This document shows positions 17,693 to 26,930 of a stretch of DNA of 64,000 nt, in pieces. Where the stretch lies: NCBI GenBank assembly GCA_905234175.1, contig CAJOGX010000002.1:1-64000 (forward strand). Direction: 5' to 3'. Each line of letters starts with the position of its first letter. The first letter of the stretch is position 1. The stretch is from an uncultured Selenomonadaceae bacterium (lineage in GTDB: Bacteria > Bacillota > Negativicutes > Selenomonadales > Selenomonadaceae). Both the position numbers and the translations under genes were made by a program. The notes below the pieces were generated by a model. The model made no database searches and was not told where the DNA came from. It worked only from the letters and a program-made list of their open reading frames with translations.

Positions 17693-19183
17693 ATGCAGAC
17701 CGATTCGTACAGGCTGGCGACCGAGCTGAACGACATGGCGGTTTTCGAGTGGGACATTCCGGCAGACCGGCTGGACTACGACGAGCGCCTGCCAATCATA
17801 ATTCAAAACGAGCTGCCGCGCGAAAATGTTAAGGAGCACCTGCTAAAGGCGCGGCTGGTTCATCCGGACAACCGCATAGAGTTCCGCAACCAGGTCAACC
17901 GAATGCTGACGATGAAAACGCAGCGGAGCGCGCCGTTTCAGGAATTCAATCTGGAGTTTCGGATTTACACGCGCAACCGCTATTTTATCTGGGTGCGAGT
18001 CAAGTACCGCGCGGAGTTCGTGGACGGCGAGGCGAAAAAAGTTACCGGCTTCCTGCAGAATATCAACAGCTTCCGGCAGGAGGAAAGCCGACTCAAGCAG
18101 GTTATCGAGCGCGACCCAATGACGGGGCTTTACAGCAAAACGCACGCGCCGTACCTCGTCAATCAGACAATCGCCGACAAATCCAGGACGAACGCGCTGC
18201 TGGTTTTGGATTTGGACAATTTCAAATCGGTGAACGACAAGCTGGGGCATTTGATTGGCGACGCCGTGATTATGGATATGGCAATGAACCTGAAGACGAC
18301 GTTCAGAAAAACGGACATTCTGGGGCACATTGGCGGCGATGAATTTATGGTCATGATGAAGGACATAAATTCGCCGGAAGTCGTGGTACAAAAATGCATA
18401 CAGCTGCGGGACATTTTGCGGCGGGTCTACCAGCACGAAGGCGAGGAAGTTTCAGTTTCGGCGAGCATAGGAATTGCGCTGGCGCCGGAGCACGGGGAAG
18501 ATTACAATTTACTTTTCACGCGGGCGGACGCGGCTTTGGCGGAAAGCAAGCGGCAGGGCAAGGACACGGAAACGATTTACCGCGAAGGAATGGAAAACGC
18601 GGAGGAGCGCGAAACGGATAACGCGGAACTGCCGACGCAGAATTTCCGAAAAATGCTGTCGAACCCGATGGATTACATTTTTGAAATGGTTTTCCACTCG
18701 AAAGACACGTCGCTGGCGGTACAGCTGCTGCTACAGATTTTCGCGAAGTATTTCAAAGTGCACCGCGCGTACGTTTTCTGGCACGTAGACGGACCGCACT
18801 GGCCGCGAATTTTGTTTGACTACGTGAAGGGCGAGTACCTCAAGGCGGAAATTGCGCACGACCCGCCGCTAAGATTGCAGATTCGCAAGCGCTACCGCAA
18901 TACAAAAAAAGGGCGCTTCAGCGAGTGCGCAGATACCAGCCAGCTCACCGAACGCGCGCGCAGAGAATTTCAGCGGCGGAACATTTGCTCGTACATTCAG
19001 TGCGCGGTTATGGACGGCGAAAATTTTATCGGCAGCGTGGGCTTCGACGACTGCAAGAAGGCGCGTACGTGGACGAAGGAGGAGCACGAAATTTTATTCG
19101 CGTTCTCAGAAATTATGCGGCGGTTCCTGTTCGGGCAGATTTATTTTGAGATGAAAAAGCGCAACGGGCGCTGGGCTTTGTAG
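17693..19183 (+). CDS. Diguanylate cyclase with PAS-like and GAF-like domains
   Basis: The protein is predicted to make cyclic di-GMP. From ATG 17693 (496 aa): a PAS-like sensor (about residues 5-125), a short signalling helix, a GGDEF domain (about 135-295) with GGDEF intact at 214-218 and an inhibitory-site RxxD (RKTD, 205-208) five residues before it, then a C-terminal GAF-like domain (about 330-490). There is no membrane segment, so it is cytosolic. It is followed after 13 nt by a PTS EIIC gene, suggesting that sugar or PTS state and cyclic di-GMP are linked here. Confidence 0.88.
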   Translation: MQTDSYRLATELNDMAVFEWDIPADRLDYDERLPIIIQNELPRENVKEHLLKARLVHPDNRIEFRNQVNRMLTMKTQRSAPFQEFNLEFRIYTRNRYFIWVRVKYRAEFVDGEAKKVTGFLQNINSFRQEESRLKQVIERDPMTGLYSKTHAPYLVNQTIADKSRTNALLVLDLDNFKSVNDKLGHLIGDAVIMDMAMNLKTTFRKTDILGHIGGDEFMVMMKDINSPEVVVQKCIQLRDILRRVYQHEGEEVSVSASIGIALAPEHGEDYNLLFTRADAALAESKRQGKDTETIYREGMENAEERETDNAELPTQNFRKMLSNPMDYIFEMVFHSKDTSLAVQLLLQIFAKYFKVHRAYVFWHVDGPHWPRILFDYVKGEYLKAEIAHDPPLRLQIRKRYRNTKKGRFSECADTSQLTERARREFQRRNICSYIQCAVMDGENFIGSVGFDDCKKARTWTKEEHEILFAFSEIMRRFLFGQIYFEMKKRNGRWAL

Positions 19184-19196
19184 GGGCGGTGGGAAA

Positions 19197-20519
19197 ATGA
19201 CGAACTGGCAGGGTTTTCTGGACAGATTTATTGAACTGATGAGCCGCTTTGGGAACTGGCGCTTGGCTGTGGCACTGCGCGACGCCTTTGCGCTGACGAT
19301 GCCTTTCACGATTGGCGGCGCGATATTTCTGCTTATCGCGTATTTTCCGGTGCCAGGCTACGCGGAATTTATGGCGGCGCATTTCGGCTCGCACTGGATA
19401 GACTCGCTGAACGCGGTTGCCAGCGGAACATTCGGCGCGCTTGCGCTGGTCATAGTCATAACGATAACTCACCGCTACGTACACCTTGAGGGCGGCGACG
19501 CAATTATGGCGTCGATTATCGCGCTGACGACGTTTCTGATTTTGCTCCCGCCAGGAATTAATTTGGACAGCGGCGATTTTGTTGGCGGCGTCATTCCTCG
19601 GACGTGGATTGGCGCGAATGGAATTATAACTGCGATTTTCGTATCATTTTTCGTAGCGTACGTTTTCAACTTCTGCGACCGGCACAATCTTGGCTTGAAA
19701 ATGCCGGAGAGCGTGCCAATGGAAATTGTGCGCTCATTCGAGGCGTTCACGCCGGCGGTAATCTGTTTCACGGGCGCGGCGATTGTCTACGGGCTGTGCC
19801 ACCACGTGCTGAATACGACGCTGCCGGAATTATTTTTCCACGTGATACAGGTGCCGCTTCAGGGCTTGTCGGACACGCTGATTGGCGGAACTGTGATAAC
19901 CGCGCTGCAGAGCATTTTATTTTGGACGGGAATACACGGCCCGAACGTCGTGGCGGGAATAATCAACCCGATACTTTTAGCGAACACGTGGGAAAATCAG
20001 CAGCTGGTTGAAATGGGACAGAGCTTAATGGGAAATCCGGCGGCGCACATTTTCACGCAGCAGTTGAACGAAGTCTTCACGAAGGCGGGCGGCTGCGGTC
20101 TGACAATGGGATTTTTAATCGCCAGCTACTTCGCCGCGCGCTCGGAGCAGATGAAAACCGTTTCAAAAATCGCGCTGGTGCCAGGAATTTTCAACATAAA
20201 CGAGCCAATAATTTTCGGGCTGCCAATCGTCTTCAACCCGTACATGCTGGTTCCTTTTATCCTCGCGCCGACGCTGGCAATGATAATAACGTACCTGTCA
20301 ATCGCGTGGGGCTTCATGGCGCCATTCAGCGGCTCGCAGGTGCCATGGACGACGCCGACGATAATTTCCGGCTTCCTGCTAAACGGCTGGAAGGGCGCGG
20401 CAGTTCAGCTTTTGAACTTGTTAGTTTCCACGCTGGTTTACCTGCCGTTCGTACGGATTCAGGACAACATTTTCCTTGAGGAGGAAGAGGCGCAGAAAGG
20501 AATTGAGGACGAAGTATGA
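19197..20519 (+). CDS. Orphan PTS EIIC, lactose/cellobiose type
   Basis: EIIC is the sugar-translocating membrane domain of PTS permeases. The 440-residue protein looks like CelB/ChbC: about ten hydrophobic segments and the conserved FNINEPIIFGLPIVFNPYMLVPF. No EIIA, EIIB or glycosidase is nearby. It sits between a GGDEF gene and a retropepsin-like gene, with a 4-bp ATGA overlap with the latter. It may work with an EIIB encoded elsewhere or act as a sugar sensor for the cyclase; the second is speculation from context. Confidence 0.85.
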   Translation: MTNWQGFLDRFIELMSRFGNWRLAVALRDAFALTMPFTIGGAIFLLIAYFPVPGYAEFMAAHFGSHWIDSLNAVASGTFGALALVIVITITHRYVHLEGGDAIMASIIALTTFLILLPPGINLDSGDFVGGVIPRTWIGANGIITAIFVSFFVAYVFNFCDRHNLGLKMPESVPMEIVRSFEAFTPAVICFTGAAIVYGLCHHVLNTTLPELFFHVIQVPLQGLSDTLIGGTVITALQSILFWTGIHGPNVVAGIINPILLANTWENQQLVEMGQSLMGNPAAHIFTQQLNEVFTKAGGCGLTMGFLIASYFAARSEQMKTVSKIALVPGIFNINEPIIFGLPIVFNPYMLVPFILAPTLAMIITYLSIAWGFMAPFSGSQVPWTTPTIISGFLLNGWKGAAVQLLNLLVSTLVYLPFVRIQDNIFLEEEEAQKGIEDEV

Positions 20520-21001
20520 AAAATTTTTCCCTTCCGCTCAGCGAAAAATATCAGCGCTCCGTGATTGAGCTTTACAAACTCCCTGCGCTGATTGATACGA
20601 GCGCGGTTATCCCCGTAGTTTCAATGTTCCCTGCGATGTTTGAAAAGTGTTTTGACGTCAGAATTATTTTGCCAAACGAATACGTCATTGGCTTTGGCGC
20701 AGGCGCGGTTTATTCTCTGGCAGAATTTAAAATCGGCGAACTGATTTTTAACGAGTTTGAAGTTTTCGTACCTCACAGACCAAAATTAAATTTTCCGTTC
20801 CTGCTTAGCGCGACTTTGTTTCACGGCATGGCGTACGAGTTCGACACGATAAACCAGAAATTCACCGTGCGAATGCGTGACGACCAGCCGCTGACGCGTG
20901 AATTTAAAATCAGAGAGATTCGCGGAGAGTTACTGCCGCAGATTGACGGCGTTTTGATTCAGGACGCAGATATTTTCCTTCAGCCGTACATACTCATTTA
21001 A
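20516..21001 (+). CDS. Retropepsin-like protein
   Basis: The 161-residue protein has the layout of bacterial retropepsin-like aspartyl proteases: ALIDTSAVIPVV near residue 24 where DTG is expected, then a flap-like stretch and a C-terminal PFLLSATLFHGMAYEFDTINQKFTV resembling the second sheet (LLG..L....I). The expected catalytic Gly after Asp-Thr is Ser, so activity is doubtful. It is coupled to the EIIC gene by an ATGA overlap, and its end overlaps the convergent flippase gene by 8 bp. Confidence 0.55.
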   Translation: MKNFSLPLSEKYQRSVIELYKLPALIDTSAVIPVVSMFPAMFEKCFDVRIILPNEYVIGFGAGAVYSLAEFKIGELIFNEFEVFVPHRPKLNFPFLLSATLFHGMAYEFDTINQKFTVRMRDDQPLTREFKIREIRGELLPQIDGVLIQDADIFLQPYILI

Positions 21002-22622
21002 AAATTCCAAGGCGGCTGAAAATTTTCACGGCGAAGCGCCCGACCATTGGAATGCGCTCCATGTCTTCTCTGAGCATTGCGCCGAACAGCGCGACCGCCG
21101 CCAGATAAACCGCCACGCCTACGAATACCGCGCCGAACGTCGAGATAATTTCAATCTGCCACTTCGCCATCGTCAGCTCGTAGAAAAATTTCACGACGAA
21201 CGCCATGACACCCGCCGCGCAGATTGTCTTGAACAGTTGCCCCCATTCCATTTTGTAGCCGGTGTATTTGTGGACGAAGTACAAATTTATAACCGCTGCA
21301 ACGCCGACATCTGCCGCCGTCGCCCACGCCGCGCCCATTATCCCGAACGCCGGTATCGCCGTCAAAGTCCAGTTCAGAAAAATTTTCACTACCGCCGCCA
21401 AAGTCATATTGACCATTGGAATCGTCGTGTGCCCCAGCCCCTGCAGGACGCCCGTCGAAACCTGGTGCATGCCCAGCAAAATTATCGAGACCGCCGAAAT
21501 CATGACCGCCGGCCCCGCGCCTGGCGCGTTGTATATCAGCGAGGAAATTGGCGTCGCTAAGAAAAATATCACGACGAACGCCGGAAAGCATACGAAGTTC
21601 GCAATTCTTATGCCCGCCGCCGTCTGATTGTAAATCCGCTCCGTCTGCTTCAGCGCCCGCGCCTCAGAAATCGCCGGCACTATCGATACCGCCAGCGACG
21701 CCGTTAAAATCGTCGCCAGATTGATAAGCGGCACTGCCATTCCGTTCAGGTAGCCGAAAAGTTCCGTCGCCTGCCGCACCGAGTAGCCCGCCACTTCCAG
21801 CCGCTGAGGAACTATCATCAAATCGATATTCGACACGACCGGCAGCATTATCGACGCGGCTGAGACCGGCAGCGACAGCGTGAAAATTCTCTTGATAATT
21901 GAGAACGTCGACTCGTTCGCTGACTGCGGAGTTGGCTTTAAATCCGTGCCGTACGTCTGCTCAATTTCTTTGTTCAGCTTTATGTGGAAGTAGACCAGCA
22001 CGATTAAGCCGGTGACTGCTCCCGCCAATGCGCCCAGACTCGCTCCAGCCGCCGCGTAGTCAAGTCCCCACGGTAAAAGCAAATCCGCCAGCACAATCAT
22101 CGTTATGACGCGGAAAATCTGCTCAACGATTTGTGAAACTGCCGTCGGCGTCATTCTCTGCCAGCCCTGCAAGTACCCGCGCGACGCCGCTAAAAATGTC
22201 ACGAAGAAAACCGTCGGCGCTAAGACGACAACTGACATGTACGCCCGCGCGTCACGTATGAACTGCCACTCGATTAGCCAGCTCGCCGAAAGATACGTCA
22301 GCACCGAAAAAATTACGCCGGTTAAAAACATCAGCGCCATGGAAATTCTGAAAACTCGTCTGGCGCCGAAAATATCGTTGAGCGCCACGCGTTCCGCCGT
22401 GATTATCGAAATTGCGACCGGCACGCCCGCCTGAGAAACCGTCATCGCGAAAAAATATATCGGGAACGCCATCTGGTACAGCCCAATTCCTTCGCCGCCC
22501 AAAATTCGCGAGACGAATATCCAGTTCAGCGAGCCAATCACTTTGACGACGAAACTGGCTATCGTCAGAATGAACGTCCCCCGCAAAAGTTTTTCGTTGC
22601 CGGTTGATTTTGTTTCCGTCAT
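20994..22622 (-). CDS. SpoVB/MurJ-like polysaccharide flippase
   Basis: A 542-residue MOP-superfamily membrane protein with about 14 hydrophobic segments. The N terminus (LLRGTFILTIASFVVKVIGSLNW, then LGGEGIGLYQMAFPIYFFAMTVSQAGVPVAIS) matches the SpoVB / putative polysaccharide biosynthesis group, which flips lipid-linked precursors. It has no partner glycosyltransferase nearby. The start ATG 22622 has a GGTGAG site. A role in cell-wall or capsule precursor export is family-based inference. Confidence 0.85.
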   Translation of the reverse strand: MTETKSTGNEKLLRGTFILTIASFVVKVIGSLNWIFVSRILGGEGIGLYQMAFPIYFFAMTVSQAGVPVAISIITAERVALNDIFGARRVFRISMALMFLTGVIFSVLTYLSASWLIEWQFIRDARAYMSVVVLAPTVFFVTFLAASRGYLQGWQRMTPTAVSQIVEQIFRVITMIVLADLLLPWGLDYAAAGASLGALAGAVTGLIVLVYFHIKLNKEIEQTYGTDLKPTPQSANESTFSIIKRIFTLSLPVSAASIMLPVVSNIDLMIVPQRLEVAGYSVRQATELFGYLNGMAVPLINLATILTASLAVSIVPAISEARALKQTERIYNQTAAGIRIANFVCFPAFVVIFFLATPISSLIYNAPGAGPAVMISAVSIILLGMHQVSTGVLQGLGHTTIPMVNMTLAAVVKIFLNWTLTAIPAFGIMGAAWATAADVGVAAVINLYFVHKYTGYKMEWGQLFKTICAAGVMAFVVKFFYELTMAKWQIEIISTFGAVFVGVAVYLAAVALFGAMLREDMERIPMVGRFAVKIFSRLGIFK

Positions 22623-22741
22623 TGCTCACCGCCTGTGGTTGCAAAAAAATTTCAGCAAAGTTATAATTGCAACTGATTATAGCATTTTTCACGCGACTGT
22701 GTACATATTTTTTGAAATTCTTATGAAGGCGGCTGATTTTT

Positions 22742-23527
22742 TTGAAGGTAAAACAAATTCGCAATGCGACGCTGAAAATCGAGTACGCTGGCAAAACTTT
22801 TTTAATCGACCCGTGGCTTATCGGGCAGCAGAAATTCGGCAGATTCATCGACATTCCAGGAACGCCGTTCCACACGCCCGACCCTGTCCGCGAACAAATT
22901 CCAATGCCGATTTACGGTTTGCCGGAGCCAGTCGAAGAAATTTTGCGCGGCGTAGATTTTTATATTCTGACGCACATTCACCCCGACCACATAGATTTGA
23001 GCCCCGACGGAACGATTGGCGCGCCGCTGGATAAAAGCGTGACGATTTTCGCGCAGGACAATTCCGACTCCGAAGTTTTGAAGAAATCCGGCTTCACGTC
23101 GGTTGAAATTCTGGCGGAAAATAATCTCGGCGCGGTTCAGCTGATAAAAACTCCCGCGCGTCACGGCACGATTGTTCCAATGGGCGAGGCTTGCGGCGTG
23201 ATTTTCAAAGCGGCTGGCGAAAAAACTTTGTACCTCGTCGGCGATACCGTCTGGTACGAAGGAGTGCAAACTGCGCTGGAAAAATTCAAGCCGGACGTGG
23301 TGATTCTTAACGCCTGCGCCGCTGAGCTCGTCGATAACGGGCGGCTGATTATGAATGACGAAGATGTTTTGTGCGTGGCGAAAACTTTGCCGAGCGCGCA
23401 GATTATCATTTCGCACATGGACAACGTGGCGCACGCGACGATAACGCGCCACTCAATGCGCGGGCTTCTGGCTGGGCGCGGCGTAAAATATCTCATGCCG
23501 ACGGACGGCGAAACTTTGGAATTTTAA
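22742..23527 (+). CDS. MBL-fold metallo-hydrolase (UlaG-like)
   Basis: A metallo-beta-lactamase-fold hydrolase with the metal motif THIHPDHIDLS (HxHxDH, about residues 77-87), a later His in TPARHGTIVP, and Asp in LVGDTVWYEG. The N-terminal IRNATLKIEYAGKTFLIDPWL is typical of the UlaG/YtkL subgroup. It starts at TTG 22742 with GAAGG upstream; an ATG at 22723 is in another frame. It precedes the DUF4931 gene by 21 nt, likely as an operon. Substrate unknown. Confidence 0.8.
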   Translation: MKVKQIRNATLKIEYAGKTFLIDPWLIGQQKFGRFIDIPGTPFHTPDPVREQIPMPIYGLPEPVEEILRGVDFYILTHIHPDHIDLSPDGTIGAPLDKSVTIFAQDNSDSEVLKKSGFTSVEILAENNLGAVQLIKTPARHGTIVPMGEACGVIFKAAGEKTLYLVGDTVWYEGVQTALEKFKPDVVILNACAAELVDNGRLIMNDEDVLCVAKTLPSAQIIISHMDNVAHATITRHSMRGLLAGRGVKYLMPTDGETLEF

Positions 23528-23548
23528 AATTATCGTGGGGGCAGCGCT

Positions 23549-24331
23549 ATGAATTTCAACCTGATTCGATTCAACACGGACATTGGCAAGACCAAGCCGG
23601 AAAATATCGTGCACACCGAAAACGCCTGCCCTTTCTGCGACGTGGAACATCTGACGAACATTCTCGACACCGACGGCGATATTATTTTTCTGCGCAACAA
23701 ATATCCGGTGGTTGAGGACGCGGAACTTTTCGTGCTGATTGAGGGCAGCGAATGCGAAATTGATATGCCGAGCTACAGCCGCGAACACATGCGCCGCGTC
23801 ATTCGTATGGGCGTGAAACACTGGCGCGAACTTCTGAACTGCGGCAGGTACGAGGAAGTTTTGTTTTTCAAGAATTTCGGACCAATGTCTGGCGGCACGA
23901 TCAAGCATCCGCATATGCAGCTGGCGGCTTTCCCAAAATTAAATTCTGAACTGCTTTTCGAGTCGGCGGAACTTCGCGGAATTGTTATCGCTGAAAAAAA
24001 CGGCGTCGAGCTGAACGTTTCAAACTGTCCGCGCGTCGGTTTCGGCGAGCTGAATGTTGTCGTTGAACGCGGCGGAGATATTGACACGCTGGCGGATTTT
24101 CTTCAAATCGGCGTCCATTACCTTATGAACTTTTTCCGCAAAAATTTGACGAGCTACAACATTTTTTTCTACCACCGCGCTGGGATTGTCTACGCAAAAA
24201 TCATGCCGCGCTTTGCAACTTCGCCGTATTTCGTCGGCTACAACATTCACTTCCTGCCGAGGAACGTCACGCAAATCGCCGAGGAAGTCCGCAAAATTTA
24301 TTTCGACGATAAGCAAATCAATTTCGATTAG
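23549..24331 (+). CDS. DUF4931 (GalT/HIT-like) protein
   Basis: A 260-residue protein resembling DUF4931, a relative of galactose-1-phosphate uridylyltransferase in the HIT superfamily. CPFC (residues 27-30) and GGTIKHPHMQ (about 114-123, HxHxQ) are the likely metal and nucleotide-transfer motifs. The start has GGGGG upstream. It lies 12 nt before hemL in the same direction. Its biochemical reaction is unknown; nucleotidyl transfer or hydrolysis is the family expectation. Confidence 0.75.
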   Translation: MNFNLIRFNTDIGKTKPENIVHTENACPFCDVEHLTNILDTDGDIIFLRNKYPVVEDAELFVLIEGSECEIDMPSYSREHMRRVIRMGVKHWRELLNCGRYEEVLFFKNFGPMSGGTIKHPHMQLAAFPKLNSELLFESAELRGIVIAEKNGVELNVSNCPRVGFGELNVVVERGGDIDTLADFLQIGVHYLMNFFRKNLTSYNIFFYHRAGIVYAKIMPRFATSPYFVGYNIHFLPRNVTQIAEEVRKIYFDDKQINFD

Positions 24332-24343
24332 GAGGCGCAGAAT

Positions 24344-25612
24344 TTGAATTTGGAAAAATCCGCCGCCGCGTTTGCTAAGGCGAAAAAATTTATGCCTGGC
24401 GGCGTCAACAGTCCCGTGCGCTCTTTTTCAAGCGTCGACTGTAGCCCGCCGTTTATCGCCCGCGCGAAGGGCAGCCGCATTTTTGACATTGACGGCAATG
24501 AGTACGTTGACTACGTCGGCTCGTGGGGGCCAATGATTCTCGGGCACGCGCACGAAAAAGTTATCAGCGCGCTCCAGAAAGCCGTCGAACGCGGCACCAG
24601 CTACGGCGCGCCAACCGAACTTGAAACTCAGCTGGCGGAACTCGTCCAGAAATTTTATCCCAGCATTGAAGTTCTGCGCATGGTAAATTCCGGCACCGAG
24701 GCAACAATGAGCGCAATTCGCGTCGCCAGAGGTTTTACTCGGCGCGACAAGATTGTCAAATTTATCGGCTGCTACCACGGGCACAGCGACAGCCTTCTGG
24801 TGAACGCGGGCTCCGGCGCGGCGACTTTCGGCGAACCTTCCAGCCCTGGCGTCACGAAAAATATCGCGCGGGACACCATTGCAATTCCCTACAACGATTC
24901 CGCCACCGTTGAAAAAGTTTTCGCTGAATGCGGCGGGCAAATCGCCTGCGTTATCGTCGAGCCAATCGCCGGAAATATGGGCTTAGTTCTGCCGAAAAAT
25001 AATTTCCTGCAGACTCTTCGCGCGGTTACTGAAAAATTTGGCGCGCTACTGATTTTCGATGAAGTCATGTGCGGTTTCAGGAATGACGTGCAGAAAGATT
25101 TTCAGATTCAGCCGGATTTAACCTGCCTCGGAAAAATTATCGGCGGCGGCCTGCCCTGCGCGGCTTACGGCGGGCGTGAAAATATTATGCGCAACGTTTC
25201 GCCCGACGGAAAAATTTATCAGGCGGGCACTTTGAGCGGCAACCCGCTGGCTATGACTGCCGGTATCGCCACGCTCAAAATTCTCAGCGCAACGCCGAAT
25301 TTTACTGAAAATCTTACCGCAAAAACTTCAAAGCTCGTCGGCGGGCTCAAAAAAATTCTCGGCGCTGAAGTTCAAATTCCTCAAGCCGGCTCGATGTTCA
25401 GCATTTTTTTCAGCGCTAAGCCCGTGGAAAATTTCGCTGACGCCGCCGCCGCTGACCAGAATAAATTCAAGCGCTGGTTTAAAAATATGCTGGAGCGCGG
25501 AATTTATCTGGCGCCGTCGCAGTTTGAAACGCTGTTCGTTTCCGCCGCGCATTCCGACGAAGATATTTCCAAAACGCTCGCCGCCGCCGAAAGGAGCTGG
25601 CTCAATGCCTGA
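24344..25612 (+). CDS. hemL: Glutamate-1-semialdehyde 2,1-aminomutase
   Basis: HemL converts glutamate-1-semialdehyde to 5-aminolevulinate, the entry to tetrapyrroles, using PLP. The 422-residue class III aminotransferase has PGGVNSPVRSF at its N terminus, NSGTEATMSAIR, GCYHGHSD, IFDEVMCGFR and the PLP-lysine motif LGKIIGGGLP. The start is TTG 24344 behind GGAGG. No other hem gene is adjacent; cobS, 2.4 kb on, is the only other tetrapyrrole-related gene. The downstream gene overlaps its stop by 8 bp. Confidence 0.95.
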   Translation: MNLEKSAAAFAKAKKFMPGGVNSPVRSFSSVDCSPPFIARAKGSRIFDIDGNEYVDYVGSWGPMILGHAHEKVISALQKAVERGTSYGAPTELETQLAELVQKFYPSIEVLRMVNSGTEATMSAIRVARGFTRRDKIVKFIGCYHGHSDSLLVNAGSGAATFGEPSSPGVTKNIARDTIAIPYNDSATVEKVFAECGGQIACVIVEPIAGNMGLVLPKNNFLQTLRAVTEKFGALLIFDEVMCGFRNDVQKDFQIQPDLTCLGKIIGGGLPCAAYGGRENIMRNVSPDGKIYQAGTLSGNPLAMTAGIATLKILSATPNFTENLTAKTSKLVGGLKKILGAEVQIPQAGSMFSIFFSAKPVENFADAAAADQNKFKRWFKNMLERGIYLAPSQFETLFVSAAHSDEDISKTLAAAERSWLNA

Positions 25613-25928
25613 ACTCGATAAACCCGCGAAAAAACCCAAGCTCGTCTGCGCGAAGTGCGGCAAAAAGCTCGCCGATAAAGAAGCGCTGGTTCACAAAAAT
25701 ATCGACGGTCAACAGGAAATTATCTGCCACGACTGTTTCAAAGAGGCGACCGGCGTCGACTACAAAACTTTCCTCTACCGCCGCGAAGCCGCTAAGCAGA
25801 CGCTTTTCGCAACGCTATTCTGCCTCGCCGCCACGGTTTACGCGTTTGTAACTGAAGGCCCGCTGTACGGCGCCGCCGGAATTTTTATTACGATTTTAAT
25901 TTTCCTTTTTTCCGCTAAAGTTCGATAA
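25605..25928 (+). CDS. Zinc-ribbon membrane protein, 107 aa
   Basis: A small protein with an N-terminal zinc ribbon (CAKCGKKL, then CHDC; four cysteines in CxxC pairs) and a C-terminal hydrophobic hairpin of two membrane segments (FATLFCLAATVYAFV and YGAAGIFITILIFLF). ATG 25605 overlaps the hemL stop and has AAAGGAG, so it is coupled to hemL. Its end overlaps the convergent methyltransferase gene by 14 bp. Function unknown. Confidence 0.75.
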   Translation: MPELDKPAKKPKLVCAKCGKKLADKEALVHKNIDGQQEIICHDCFKEATGVDYKTFLYRREAAKQTLFATLFCLAATVYAFVTEGPLYGAAGIFITILIFLFSAKVR

Positions 25929-26697
25929 CGCCAAAGGCAATCGGGCTGTACTTTCCGCCGCCAGAAATTTTAAAGCCGAGCCTCGCAAATTCGAGACTGC
26001 GCGCATTTTCCTTCATGACAACGCAGCGCCGCGCAACTCTGCAAGCCTCGCGGACAGAATCTGGCTCAAGCGGCGAATGATCTGCAACCGCGCGAATCGG
26101 ATTAATGCCGGAACTTTTTTCGAGCGCGTGCCGGAACATCGGGTCGAAGTAAACCACGTCGAAAGATTTATCGGCGGCATTTTTCAGAAAGTCAGTATAA
26201 CTGGCGGTTATAACTTCGACGCGGCGCATGGCGCTGAGGACGTGCGGCGTATCGTCCGCGAAATTTTTCAAACCGAAACGAACGAGCTCAGCGAGCGCCG
26301 GATTAATTTCCAGCGCAGTAACGCTGCCGGTCTCTCCGACGACGAAACTTTCGACAATGGCGTCGCTCCCCAGTCCGAGCGTGCAGTCGAGAATTTTATC
26401 GCCGGTTTTTATTTTTGCGGCAGAAATCAGCCGGTCGCCTTCGCCCAGCCGCAGATTTTTAATTCGCAAATGTGCAGTGTTCGGGTGAAAAAATATTTCG
26501 CCGTCCGCCGTGACAAGGCTCAGCAGTTTGTTCCTGACAAGCAAAATATTTTCGGCGCCGTGAATTTTTCTAAGCGCGTCAAGTGAAAAATCTTCTCGCG
26601 CAATAAATTTCAAGCCGAGTTTTTCAGCCGTGCTAATCGCTAAATTTTCGGCGTTAGCACTGGGTTTACGAGCAGTAGTAACGATAATTTTTTCCAT
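25915..26697 (-). CDS. RsmJ-like SAM-dependent methyltransferase
   Basis: The C-terminal two-thirds is a class I methyltransferase: DCTLGLGSDAIV (SAM motif I, about 104-115), ALEINPAL (motif II) and VVYFDPMF (motif IV), the last like the DPMFP of RsmJ, which methylates 16S rRNA G1516. The N-terminal ~90 residues may be substrate-recognition. An rRNA target is suggested by the DPMF signature but not proven. The gene diverges from the helical-repeat membrane protein gene; a three-hairpin repeat lies between. Confidence 0.75.
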   Translation of the reverse strand: MEKIIVTTARKPSANAENLAISTAEKLGLKFIAREDFSLDALRKIHGAENILLVRNKLLSLVTADGEIFFHPNTAHLRIKNLRLGEGDRLISAAKIKTGDKILDCTLGLGSDAIVESFVVGETGSVTALEINPALAELVRFGLKNFADDTPHVLSAMRRVEVITASYTDFLKNAADKSFDVVYFDPMFRHALEKSSGINPIRAVADHSPLEPDSVREACRVARRCVVMKENARSLEFARLGFKISGGGKYSPIAFGVIEL

Positions 26698-26734
26698 AAG
26701 AAACCTCTAGCCTAAAGAAACCTTTGCAATTGGA

Positions 26735-26834
26735 GGCGCCCCATGGACGGGGCGCGGGCCGCACTGACGCCTGGATGGCGTCACTCGGCCCAGCTTTCTT
26801 TGCCAGCGTTTCTTTCTCGTAGAAAGAAATGCTG
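26735..26834 (+). repeat. Three-hairpin repeat, copy C
   Basis: Hairpin 1 is GCGCCCC/GGGGCGC with loop ATGGAC. Hairpin 2 has outer stem GGGCCG/CGGCCC and inner stem TGACGCC/GGCGTCA with loop TGGAT. Hairpin 3 pairs AGCGTTTCTTTCT with AGAAAGAAATGCT. It is the only copy in a divergent junction. Relative to copy B, the base of hairpin 3 changes from CGGC..GCCG to CAGC..GCTG, keeping the pair. Confidence 0.85.
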
Positions 26835-26857
26835 ATACTAAAATTTTTTTTGGCAAA

Positions 26858-26886
26858 TTGACAGCGGGCGCCGCGTGGATTAAACT
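26858..26886 (+). promoter_or_regulatory. Promoter of the helical-repeat gene and cobS
   Basis: TTGACA (26858-26863), a 17-base spacer, then TAAACT (26881-26886), 44 bases before the ATG. It lies directly downstream of repeat copy C. Confidence 0.6.
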
Positions 26887-26930
26887 AATGCAAACGGACT
26901 TGACAGAATTTTGGGCGGGGAGGTGAGCGC

